A stretch of 64,000 nucleotides of DNA from Liolophura sinensis (Eukaryota; Mollusca; Polyplacophora; Chitonida; Chitonidae), in contig NC_088298.1 of NCBI RefSeq assembly GCF_032854445.1, positions 6,354,488-6,418,487 on the forward strand. Reading direction: 5' to 3'. Under the pieces are notes generated by a model. The model was given only the letters and a program-made list of their open reading frames with translations. It had not been told where the DNA came from and searched no databases. A program made the translations under genes and the position numbers. Numbering within the stretch: position 1 is the first letter of the stretch; each line of letters opens with the position of its first letter. Positions 54,836 through 64,000 of the stretch are shown here, piece by piece.

Positions 54836-56329
54836 TGATGACTGGTCGTTATTTGGCTAAAATGCTTGTTAATACATAATTGTTATTACAAGTAAGTAAT
54901 GCGTATATATATGAATTTGAATTCATCCTTTTTGTGGAAAATATTATATTCCAAATAATATTTTTTCACAAAATGGATAGAAGTTGACGAAGTTTTGTAT
55001 CAGTTATGGCAACGTTTGTTCTGATTTATGTCGCTTTCACGCGACGTGTGTATGCAGTCTCGGCCTACGAGAGAGCATTTCTACATTCCCTTGATTAAAT
55101 GTCCATAGGCCGTGGTGGCAATAAGCGGCTGTTGACGTTGGGTGCCTTAGGTTAGAGACCACTTGTCTACCATTTTGCAAAACTGCAGCGATACCGTGAC
55201 AAACAAATCTAACATCGGCAATCTATTCCATAAGACAGAATGTTCTTTTTTCCTGCATTTTCGTACCATTTACACCCACCACATCTCGCCCCCCTCCCCC
55301 CTCCACCCCAACCAAACCTTCCAACCCCAAGTTTCAACCAATTTCAAGATCAACACGATTGAAATTCGAATCATTGAACTTTCTCCTCATCTGGCATGGA
55401 CTATAATCCTTGATTAGCGTCGGATTTTTACAATTCCCAAGGCTGTAAAATCTCGCTATCTGCCAACAAAACACCCCCGCCAGGTAACCAGTGAGCCTGG
55501 CCTTGTCTAATCCGTTGCCAGTGGTGACACGATAGCATCTGACAGCCTGTTTAATCTCAGCTTGATATCTTGTAGACTTTAAGACATCAGGTGGACAAGT
55601 CTTCGCTAGAAGATATAATAAATAGTAAAGACTGACCCTCGAGGAGGTTGGGCTTGAATTCGAAGATTAGTGCTATCAGGTGTAACTCTGGTTATAAGCG
55701 TGTAGAAGTTTGAAAAAAGACGTATGAAAATGGCTGACTACGTTGTCGACTGAAAGTTCGTTTCCTATAGCATCTGCCAATGCACAACACATCAGGTACT
55801 GGTTTTACAACACGCTCGGTGCCTCTAACTACGAATAGCTGCCAAGACTAGGTGTGCCAAAGACACCATGGGATTTACGTGCACGTAGCTTATCCAAGAC
55901 AACATTATTAAATACGTAACCGTATGGAACTGAGACGCACATAGCTCACTAAGGACATTATGACACAATAGACACACCTTGCTTTAGCACACCAGCACTA
56001 AAGTAAAATGACACAATGTTACTGGCATGCACGTAATTAATTGTTTTGACAGCTATCAACGTTGGCCTTACCACAACAGGCTACTTAATTATCGACCTGA
56101 CCCATGGAACCTCGCGAAAATTGTAGTTTAAAGCAATTTTTTCACCCCAATTAGAAAATTGAAATTTTTTTTGTAGTTGTATATATTAGGCCACATTATA
56201 TACTATATATTTAGACATGAAGGTCAGTCGTTTCGTGTGTCTTTCAATCTGCTTTGCGCCATTTGCACTAAATGACGTTCTACCAAGATGGATTGCGAGT
56301 ATGCCCTAGTGCTTTTCAATGTACTGTTA
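54836..56329. other. Intergenic, nothing recognised
   Basis: A pyrimidine-rich C tract lies at 55287-55315. No gene or repeat supported. Confidence 0.4.
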
Positions 56330-56465
56330 AAGACAACAGAATGGAGAACAAAACCAGGGTAAGGACCTATGTGATAGATGGTAAATGGTCATATAGAGGT
56401 AACCTCTGAAACGCGGCCTCTTGTAATTTACACAAGTTAGGGTTTAATTTAAGTTGTCCATGTAA
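56330..56465 (-). repeat. Family C dispersed repeat
   Basis: AGAATGGAGAACAAAACCAG, GTGATAGATGGTAAATGGTC, GTAACCTCTGAAACGCGGCC and TCTTGTAATTTACACAAGTT. It is interrupted at its right end by the following family A SINE. Confidence 0.7.
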
Positions 56466-56573
56466 TTTTCTCTCTGCTCTGCTCGGTTTTTTCCCTCCAC
56501 AGTGTTGGCCGCCGTCGTATAAGTGAAATATTCTTCAGTACGGCGTAAAACGCTAATCAAATAATTATATAAA
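56466..56573 (+). mobile_element. Family A SINE, 3' half
   Basis: TTTCTCTCTGCTCTGCTCGG, CCTCCACAGTGTTGGCCGCC, GTCGTATAAGTGAAATATTC, TTCAGTACGGCGTAAAACGC and TAATCAAATAATT. It lies between two family C pieces (56330-56465 and 56574-56650). Confidence 0.88.
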
Positions 56574-56650
56574 AACAATGTGCAACGACGAAGAGAGTAA
56601 AACGAGAGCAGCGACGACAGTGTGACAGTTGGCTAATATCAATGTCATCC
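56574..56650 (-). repeat. Family C fragment
   Basis: ACGACGAAGAGAGTAAAACG, AGAGCAGCGACGACAGTGTG and ACAGTTGGCTAATATC match the family C right part on the minus strand. It may be a second insertion rather than the continuation of 56330-56465, because the block order is reset. Confidence 0.7.
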
Positions 56651-57499
56651 ATTGCAGATCTGATTAGCTCACACAAGCCATACTCCAACAAAGGCTTCCT
56701 CTCAGCTTTGGAATGTAATTTAATGGATACAGTCCTAAGGCAGGACTCGAGATACCGATACATAACGTGACGTGCTTTAAGTACGACAAATGTATCAGGT
56801 CTCAGGTCTCTAAAAACAGAGACCAAAGAATAAATCAGCCTTTGCTCGTTTGGTTTAGGCTAGCATTAGCTAACATTAATCCTCTGTGCTGTAATCCCAG
56901 CCTAATAGTGCGTTCTGAAGTCAATTGCTGGAAACGTCTAACTCTGTGAGGTCGTGGGATGAATGCAGTTCTTGTCGAACGGGTTTTCTTTTTTTATTTA
57001 CAAAGAAAATGATATCAATACTTTCGAATATGGAACGTGCATTATGAAATTTAAGAAACCTATTTATATACAAGAACCACATACATATCTGCTGACAATT
57101 TTGTCAACGTGGAATGTTTAGTTTGGGCAAATCACATTCACACAAGTTTTAATCTTTTTATTTTTTTCCCGTTACCAGATCGTTTCCTACTGACAACATC
57201 TAACTCACATTGTATAAAAAAATTACAGGACAGAGAGTAAAGCCAGAGAGCCCCTATTCTGAGTCAAGGCATGGCCTAAGCTGATGTCTGATCTAGGATT
57301 CTATATAGAAAGCAATTATTAGTGGGAAAAGCCAAGAACAATCTAAAAATTCCACGATTTTTTTCTAGTTGTAATTCAATTTTGTGCTATTATTGTGGGT
57401 TACTATGCCATGGCGTATTGTTAAATTAGGCGTGTAGTAAACTGTAAATCTGGACGTAAGTGCTACGTATTACATGTAAACAGTAAACTATGCCACTAT
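56651..57499. other. Intergenic, nothing recognised
   Basis: A short family C word (ACAGAGAGTAAAGCCAGAGA) at about 57230 is the only recognisable piece. Confidence 0.35.
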
Positions 57500-57695
57500 G
57501 GCTATTATTTATTTATTTTATTGTTGTTTTACGCTGTGCTCAAAAATATTTCACTTATACGACGGCAGCCAGCACTATGGTGGGAGGAAACCGGCCACAG
57601 CCCGACGGAAACCCACGACCATGCAGGTTGCTGACAGACCTTCACACGTATGGCAGGAGAGGAAGCCAACAGGAGCTGGACCTGAACCCACAGCT
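57500..57695 (-). mobile_element. Family A SINE, head missing
   Basis: Minus-strand: TTATTTATTTATTTTATTGT, TGTTTTACGCTGTGCTCAAA, AATATTTCACTTATACGACG, GCAGCCAGCACTATGGTGGG, AGGAAACCGGCCACAGCCCG, CCCACGACCATGCAGGTTGC and GAAGCCAACAGGAGCTGGAC. Box B is just preserved as CTGGACCTGAACCC. Confidence 0.9.
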
Positions 57696-59129
57696 TGTTG
57701 ATTTAGAGATGAAATTCTTTCTCTGGTCATTTAGGTGACTTTTTTCCCCTGCTGAGAAATCCAGCCTTATTATGCATCAACGTTGACGTTCACCAGTGAT
57801 GAAAAAAAACACATCCGCGTTGTTTCAAAACGAAACCGTTGCCAAGAAAATGGTTGTTGTTGTCTCAGAAGCACTAAAAACCTTAAACTGTTTACAATGG
57901 CTAGGAGAAAGGATGATTACTCTAGACCATGCGCTGTCAATGTCAATTTACCGGCGTGTCTCGCGGGTGGCTGACTTGCCCATCCTAGGAAATCTTAAAC
58001 GGTTTTTCCGCGCGTGAAAAAGGGGTGTAAAGTGGGTTTAGTATTGTTTCCGGAAGACATTCCACCATCAGTGCCGAGAAAGTAGGACGAGATTTTGACG
58101 TACAGACGGATAAGTTCATTACTGTCAAAGATGACTTGATCTCGGTGACTTCACAGAAGCTATTAACCACTGAAAACATTTAATGGGTTTGGTTTGCTAT
58201 CCCCGAGGATTCGTTGCGAACTTGGGCGAAAACAGCAAAAGGTTAACTAAACGCCGAGCTCGCTCAGTATAATGAAGGTAGGCTCCAGCTTGTAATGCTA
58301 CAAGCCATGTAGACAAGAGATACACAAAACGTTACTTCAGACCGACATAAAATGCTGTACGCGAATTATCTGCAGAAAATACTCCCAGTGTAAATATTTA
58401 TACACAGAAATGTTTACAATCTTACATGTTTTCGTACCTGCTCCTATTACCGTCTAGTTGGATTCGATGTATTTGATTCAGGATTTGCTTTAATGTTCTG
58501 ATTAATAGTCCTGAAGGGAAATTGTACTTCGCAAGTGTCCAAGAAACTGGACACCAGCTAAACTTTGCAGATCGTACATTTAGTAAGTTTAACCAAACAC
58601 TGTCTTCTGGCACATCAGCAAATACGGCTTAAGTAACTACTCCCATTTTCATTCCATCAAACTATGTATGTCACAGGACAGTCTCGCGAGACAAAGCGTT
58701 ATTTGATCTCCTCAAACTCTAGATGTTTCACGGATTGAACCTAAACAGTTTACACCGAGTGTTTAATCAGACTTGGGTTATAGCACAGGTTATTTACCTT
58801 GTTTGACACGGCTCTCCTGTCTGATTACTTGTAATTATTTACTGAGGTGTCGACCGAACATGATCCAGAGAAGCCTATCTCTTCTGGCAACATTGTTGTC
58901 TGCACAGATGAAGACAAAAAAACATTTACCCAGAAAACGTTTAGATCTGACGCCCCTTTGTTTTTCCTTTTATCAGAATATTATAATTATTGCGATTATT
59001 ACAGTCTGTTGCATTAGCCAATCGCCTACATTCAGCTGTCAGGAAAATCATGTTCGCCACCAAAATTGCTATTTGCCTTTGACACGTAACATCACAAGCT
59101 CCACACATGGATCCGTTCAAAGTTCATAT
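57696..59129. other. Intergenic, nothing recognised
   Basis: Anonymous frames at 57783-58017 and 58773-59171. The second runs into the foldback element. No domains recognised. Confidence 0.4.
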
Positions 59130-59350
59130 CCTTGTAAAGAAAATGAAGTTGGAATATTTTTTTTTAATTGAAAATGTCAAACTCTGTAAGCTCGGTTTCT
59201 ACACCAAGCACACATTGCCTCGCGTGACGTCATAGTTACACAAAATAGCATGATGAGGCAACGAATTCTTGGTGTCGAAACCAAGCTTTTGAAGTTTAAC
59301 ATTATGAATTATAAAAAGTATTCTAACTGCATTTTCTTTGTAATAATGCG
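59130..59350. mobile_element. Family G foldback (MITE-like) element
   Basis: Long inverted arms. The left arm has AAAGAAAATGAAGTTGGAAT, AATGTCAAACTCTGTAAGCT and CGGTTTCTACACCAAG, then ATTGCCTCGCGTGACGTC. The right arm, read on the minus strand, has AAAGAAAATGCAGTTAGAAT, AATGTTAAACTTCAAAAGCT and TGGTTTCGACACCAAG, then TTGCCTCATC. The arms run about 85-90 bp around a short centre. No coding capacity, so it would need a transposase from elsewhere. I could not define a sure target-site duplication. Confidence 0.8.
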
Positions 59351-59541
59351 AGTGTCCAAAACATATGGATGTATAAGACTTGTGGTGTTAGGTGTCACTA
59401 ACGAAAGGCAATTTTGGTAGCATGAATTGCTGATTTTGCAGAGTTCTAAAAACAATAGGTTACACTGAAGTTTGTGTTTTTGGAGTTTCACAGTTTCGAT
59501 CAAAGATCATAGAGTTTGGCATCCCAACATCAATGAGAACT

Positions 59542-59706
59542 TGCTGGCTTCCTCTCCGGCCGTAAGTGGGAAGGTCTGCCAGCAACCTGCGGATGATCGT
59601 GGGTTTCCCCCGGGCTGTGCCCGGTTTCCACCCATCATAATGCTGGCCGCCGTCGTATAAGTGAAATATTCTTGAGTACGGCGTAAAACACCAATCAAAA
59701 AAAAAA
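59542..59706 (+). mobile_element. Family A SINE, 5'-truncated, perfect TSD
   Basis: TGCTGGCTTCCTCTCCGGCC, GTAAGTGGGAAGGTCTGCCA, GCAACCTGCGGATGATCGTG, CATAATGCTGGCCGCCGTCG and GGCGTAAAACACCAATCAAA with a pure A tail. An exact 13-bp duplication ATCAATGAGAACT at 59529-59541 and 59707-59719 brackets it. Both promoter boxes are lost, so the copy cannot move again. Confidence 0.97.
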
Positions 59707-59719
59707 ATCAATGAGAACT

Positions 59720-60598
59720 GCTAGCCGTTTAGTTTTCTATGGATCTGGCTTAAGGTAACACGCTTTATCTTGTTTTTCAGTCTACATTTGTTTCCCAAAC
59801 CAGAGATCATTTACCACAGTATCGTCAAGTTTTGCCTCAAGATTATTACAATAGCATCGTCTATATATTAGTGTTAGACTTATCAATTCCACATCTTAAG
59901 ACAAATCCAAAATCTCTTCCCAAAGTTTGTTCAAGTGTTAGCAAACAATATGAGCAATTCATATTAAAGAAAACAGTCAACTACTGCCAACAGGATGCCG
60001 CTTTCTTGTCAAATCTCGGGCGATCTCGGGGTGAAATCTCGGGGGTAACCGGAGAGCCTTGTGCAATGTATGGCCTCATAACGTCTGACCAGGTAATACC
60101 TACTGTAGTTGTCTGGAAATTAATACGCTGCGGTAGGAGACTTTAATCTGATTAAGCTTTGGCAAAATGGAAGAGATGGGCTGCATCCTGACAAAAAAAA
60201 GCATTCAGTCTTTTCGTTTTTAGGTTTTTCTTTCTGACTTCTGGAACTCAAAGTGTAAGTTTCGTAATCTGGCGACACTGGAGACTGGCCAAAATCATTT
60301 TTTTAAATACGATGACGTGTGATATTTTAGTATGGTTACAGCCGCTGATGTTAATGTTTATATAGACATAACCAAAAAGCGAAAGTATAGGTTGATGGGT
60401 TCCATCACAGGACGTTGGATCACAAGACCAGATCATAGATGTAGACAATGAAAACGGTTTCTGTTTTTTTCACTCGTGTTTTAACCACATTGTGAAAGCA
60501 CTGATTATCTTTGCTTTGGAAGAGACAGCCATCTTTGCTGGTATGACAATACAACTTTGCTGATTCGGCATCACGTGATCGCTCATTTACCACCTACA
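59720..60598. other. Intergenic, nothing recognised
   Basis: A 104-codon plus frame at 59832-60146 has no domain I recognise. Confidence 0.4.
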
Positions 60599-60750
60599 CC
60601 ACGGAACAATTTGAGGCCTAATGCTTCCCATGCAGAGGCAGACACGACCTTGACCCTAATCCATTTCCTAATGCACATTGTTTGCTCAGATGTCCCATTT
60701 ATTGCACAAAATGACAGATTTGTCAGGATTATTATCAATTAACGGACAGT
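60599..60750 (+). repeat. Direct duplication, copy 1 (about 150 bp)
   Basis: GGCAGACACGACCTTGACCC, TAATCCATTTCCTAATGCAC, TTTGCTCAGATGTCCCATTT and AACGGACAGTTAATATGATT recur in the same order at 61196-61350. The copies are 0.6 kb apart. Confidence 0.85.
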
Positions 60751-61195
60751 TAATATGATTTATTACGGTACGTCCAACAAAAAAACCGACTTCGTATTGG
60801 CAAAGAAAATGTCCCTAAAATAAAAAAAACTCTCAGCGCTTGGTAGCATATGTAAACTACAGTTTCAACGTGCCTAATTCGCAACGCTTGTTTAGGCCAA
60901 ACTAAATTAAACACTCGTGCTCTGCTGTTTCACACACACCCTTGCAGTATTTATCTCTTTTCTCATTTGATTGGAAATTTTACGCCGTAAAAAGAGTCAT
61001 ATAATGCTAAGACAGAAAGCGCGAAATAAATTCTCCACCCTCAAGAATCGATCTCATGGCTGCCACAACCATACCGGAATTAATCATGGTGACTTTGGAA
61101 GAGACTTTCCGCTTTACTCGCAGGTCTTTTCCAAGAGTGACATATTTATACAATATTGCCGACTCAGCACTACGCCTTCCCTCACAAACTAAACG
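60751..61195. other. Spacer between duplicate copies
   Basis: No gene. A partial GATTGGAAATTTTACGCCGT near 60970 is a tiny family A relic on the minus strand. Confidence 0.4.
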
Positions 61196-61350
61196 TGAGT
61201 AATTTGCGACTTAATGCTCTAGATGCGGTGGCAGACGCGACCTTGACCCTAATCCATTCCCTGCTGCACATTATTTACTCAGATGTCCCATTTATTACAT
61301 TAAAATGACAGATATTGTGAGCATTATCGTCCATTAAGGACAGCTGATAT
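61196..61350 (+). repeat. Direct duplication, copy 2
   Basis: GGCAGACGCGACCTTGACCC, TAATCCATTCCCTGCTGCAC, TTTACTCAGATGTCCCATTT and AAGGACAGCTGATATGATTT. Diverged from copy 1 by scattered changes. Confidence 0.85.
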
Positions 61351-61432
61351 GATTTGAAAGCTAAATAAATCCTCCCACAAACTTTGCTTTGGACACCACG
61401 TATTCATAAAAACATAGTCTAGTAATCTAATA

Positions 61433-61546
61433 GCAACCTGCTGTTGCTATCTGCCCCTTTCCTCCCACCATAATGCTAGCTGCCGTCTTATAAGTGAAAT
61501 ATTCTTGAATAAGGTGTAAAACAACAATCAAATTAAATAAATAAAT
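61433..61546 (+). mobile_element. Family A SINE, 3' half
   Basis: TAGCAACCTGCTGTTGCTAT, CTCCCACCATAATGCTAGCT, GCCGTCTTATAAGTGAAATA, TTCTTGAATAAGGTGTAAAA and CAACAATCAAATTAAATAAA. The GTCGTGGGTTTCCCC block is deleted. Confidence 0.9.
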
Positions 61547-61864
61547 GCAATCAATAAAAATATATTATTTTGTCTGTCAGTGTTTTCTTTTAAGGCAACA
61601 ATGACTGACTGTCGATTTCCTTTCTACAGATATCTAACAATAGATGGTTCTTAGAGAATATTTCACGCATATTCGCCAGAATGGCATTCCATTTGCTTTC
61701 CACAGGCAACAATTGCTCGTTTGGTCGGATAGGATGATATGTGGTACAATCAATAATGTAACTCCATTATGTTACTTTGCTGAACAGGCCTACACGGCCA
61801 GTCTTCTCCATTCATGTTCGGCCAAGCCAGCTTTCCTCTTAACTTTCCCGTTTCCTGCAGCTGT

Positions 61865-62215
61865 CTGATATACAATGCTCTCCTAACCGGATGACAAATG
61901 TCCCACGTAATGTAGGCTGCCATAAAATTCTCTCACTTGCTAGAAGATTACGCCAAGCTACTTGGTCGCCTCTCCAAAATATTTAATGAGGATTCGAATA
62001 GGGGCATGTAATAAATCAAATCTGGTTTATGGAATATTTATCGAGCCCCGAAAAAACGGGAAAACGGACTTTCTGTTTTGAAGTGAAATGACAATCTTCC
62101 GCTGGTTTTGTGTAACAATTCTTATTTTATCGTGTTCTTTATTGAGTGATAAAACATTCGTATACTTCAAAATAAGTGAGAATTGTTCGGAGTACAAATT
62201 ATGAAGTAAGTCTGT
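61865..62215 (+). repeat. Direct duplication II, copy 1
   Basis: CCGGATGACAAATGTCCCAC, ATAAAATTCTCTCACTTGCT, AGAAGATTACGCCAAGC and later GATAAAACATTCGTATACTT, CAAAATAAGTGAGAATTGTT and AGTACAAATTATGAAGTA. The same blocks follow in order at 62815-63003. Confidence 0.8.
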
Positions 62216-62314
62216 GGTGGAATGTCGTGGTCTATAAAGCCATGCCGGTATATGGTTTCCTTTATCGCCGGTATACGCGTACATAAAGATTCGCTCATGT
62301 CACAATTTTCACAG

Positions 62315-62640
62315 ACCGCCTCGGTGGCCTAATGGTAGACCGTCCGCCTTGAAGTCGGGAGACCAGATTTTAAGTCGGGTCACACCAAAGACTTTAGAAA
62401 TGGTACTTGTTGCTACCACGGCTTGACACTAAGCACTGAGAGGTTAGGGCAAGGAAACAGGACTGTTTGGCACGGTGTCACTATCGTCTAACTGGATGGG
62501 GTAAGATGTCGGGTGTCTTCGGCATGATAGATCAGTGACGTCAGCATGGGCTCAAAAAGTAGAGTATATGTACACACATCCAATGGCTCCGCGTCGTCAT
62601 ATGACTGAAAAATTGTTAATTATGACCTTAAACCCAAGCA
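62315..62640 (+). mobile_element. Full-length family B SINE
   Basis: The head GACCGCCTCGGTGGCCTAAT and GGTAGACCGTCCGCCTTGAA has a clear box A (TGGCCTAATGG). Box B is decayed (AGATTTTAAGTCGGG). The body has ACACCAAAGACTTTAGAAAT, AGGTTAGGGCAAGGAAACAG and GGTGTCTTCGGCATGATAGA. The 3' end has TCGTCATATGACTGAAAAAT, TGTTAATTATGACCTTAAAC and CCAAGCATACGT with an ACAC(AT) tail. CACAATTT occurs on both sides (near 62299 and 62660), a possible short target-site duplication. Confidence 0.92.
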
Positions 62641-62814
62641 TACGTACACACATACATACACAATTTCAACATTCTTGGACAAATTTGTACAGTTCTAGAT
62701 TGGATCGAATTCCATAGGGATCATCACTTGCACATTGTTCAGGTTTGAATGCTTACTAGCCATGGAAAATGAGCACTGCTTTAACTTGAAACAGCGTAAT
62801 AATTCCGCTACTCT

Positions 62815-63003
62815 CCAGACCCGATGACAAATATACCACGTATTGCTGGTAGTCATGAAATTCCCTCATTCGCTACAAGATTACGCCAGTGACGCCGTCC
62901 GGCTTGTTTTATATAGCAAGTCTTATCTTCTCGTGTTTGATAAAACATTCTAATACTTCAAAATGAGTGGAGGCTCTCTGAGGTACAAATTATGAAGTAC
63001 TCC
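62815..63003 (+). repeat. Direct duplication II, copy 2
   Basis: CAGACCCGATGACAAATATA, ATGAAATTCCCTCATTCGCT, ACAAGATTACGCCAGTGACG, TGATAAAACATTCTAATACT, TCAAAATGAGTGGAGGCTCT and GAGGTACAAATTATGAAGTA. It is about 160 bp shorter than copy 1, which has extra sequence in the middle. Confidence 0.8.
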
Positions 63004-63092
63004 TGATGCGCACTTTATGGCCGATCTAACATTTTTTCGGCCTTTGGTATCCTATATATACAAACTTTAGCTCCTACGCCAGTTTCCACAAA

Positions 63093-63925
63093 ATGGCGCT
63101 AGTGATGAACCAGATAGGACAATTAGTGCTGATGAGAAACCAGATGGAAAAATGACAATCCAGATGAGACAATTATTACCACCTGTGAACCAGATGATCA
63201 GACAATTAGTGGCAATGATGACCCAGATTGGACAATCATTGTCAACGATGAACCAGATTGTACAATCAGCGCCAGTGATGATCCAGATGTGACAATTAGT
63301 GCCAATGATGAAGTGGATCCGTCAGTTATTACCACTAGTGAACCAAATAAGACGATTATTGCTAATGATGAACCATGGGACAATTAATACCAATGATGAA
63401 CCAGATGGCACAATTATTGTCAATGATGAACCAAATGGCACAATTATTGCCAGTGATGAAACAGATGGCACAATTATTGACAATAATGAACCAGATGGAA
63501 TAATTAATTCCAATGATAACACATACGGAACAATTATTACCAAAGATGAACCAGATGGAACAATTATTACCAATTATTATTGGGACAATTAGTGTCAATG
63601 ATGAACCAGATGGAATAATTAATGCCAATGATGATCCAGATGGGTTCGTTATTGCCAATAATGATTTGTTTTATTTATTCGATTGGTGTTTTACGCCGTA
63701 CTTCACTTATGCGACGGCTGCCAGCATTATGGTGGGAGGTAACCGGGCCGACCTCGGGGGAAATCCATAACCATCTGCAAGTTGCTCGCAGACGCCAATA
63801 ATGAAAGTATGGGACAAATATCACCAGTGACAAACCACATGGAATAATTGTCAATGATAAACCAGACTGGACACTTGTTACCACTAGTGAACTAGATTGG
63901 AGCATTATTGCAGATGGTGAAATTT
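63093..63925. repeat. About 30-bp minisatellite of codon-length period
   Basis: Roughly 25 or more diverged units of about 27-30 bp built on GATGAACCAGATGGCACAAT plus TATTGCCAAT. In the best block (63370-63590) nearly every unit is 30 bp, so the plus frame reads as the decapeptide NDEPDGTIIV with variants. Frame is broken between blocks by units of other lengths and by stops (for example near 63290, 63385 and 63590), so no long open protein exists in the window. A SINE at 63665-63793 splits the array. Confidence 0.9.
63665..63793 (-). mobile_element. Family A SINE inserted in the minisatellite, perfect TSD
   Basis: Minus-strand, 5'-truncated: TTTTATTTATTCGATTGGTG, TTTTACGCCGTACTTCACTT (AAGAATATT deleted), GCGACGGCTGCCAGCATTAT and GGTGGGAGGTAACCGGGCCG. 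Exact 11-bp duplication GCCAATAATGA at 63654-63664 and 63794-63804. The duplicated site is itself part of a minisatellite unit. Confidence 0.95.
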
Positions 63926-64000
63926 TGTTAATATTCAAACCACCATGTATATGTTTATAGGGCTTATAGTATGACAGACTATAGCAGACAGAAAACGCAG
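63926..64000. other. End of window, nothing recognised
   Basis: Unique-looking sequence after the last minisatellite unit. Confidence 0.3.

Overview
The window looks like nuclear DNA from a mollusc, most likely a bivalve; the species cannot be fixed from sequence alone. It is AT-rich, gene-poor, and filled with short interspersed repeats whose ends (for example GGCGTAAAACACCAATCAAA followed by AAATAAATA, and GACGTTAAACCCCAAGCAC) are of the kind known from molluscan SINEs. Coding sequence is interrupted by GT-AG introns. There is no bacterial-style gene packing, and no rRNA gene or CRISPR array was found.

One host gene can be supported. On the + strand at 42771-51922, four coding exons join in frame into a 342-residue ankyrin-repeat protein. 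Its repeat block resembles the vertebrate ANKRD33/ANKRD33B family (ANKRD33 is the photoreceptor ankyrin repeat protein). All splice junctions are GT-AG and the frame is kept across every intron. A probable 3' splice site lies in the 5' UTR just before the start codon, so at least one non-coding exon should lie further upstream.

The left 42 kb holds no recognisable host gene. It contains a decayed I-group-like non-LTR retrotransposon (11790-12843, +), a decayed Penelope-like element (37880-38850, -), many SINE copies, simple-sequence tracts, and duplicated anonymous sequence. The right 11 kb (53-64 kb) is again intergenic. It has well-preserved SINE insertions with perfect target-site duplications, a foldback (MITE-like) element at 59130-59350, two internal duplications, and a minisatellite of about 30 bp at 63093-63925 whose period is a whole number of codons.

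Repeat families used in the entries: A, tRNA-derived SINE with an (AAAT)n tail; B, tRNA-derived SINE ending in a TTAAACCCCAAGCAC-type tail; C, dispersed repeat of about 120 bp around GAGGTAAACTGACA; D, repeat at 7.2 and 11 kb; E, repeat at 19.7 and 28.5 kb; F, repeat at 25.6 and 27 kb; G, foldback element at 13.6 and 59.1 kb; H, tandem tRNA-like unit at 40 kb. No new multi-gene system was found. The observations most worth following up are the ankyrin gene with its novel C-terminal tail, the codon-periodic minisatellite, the tandem tRNA-like unit and the foldback family.
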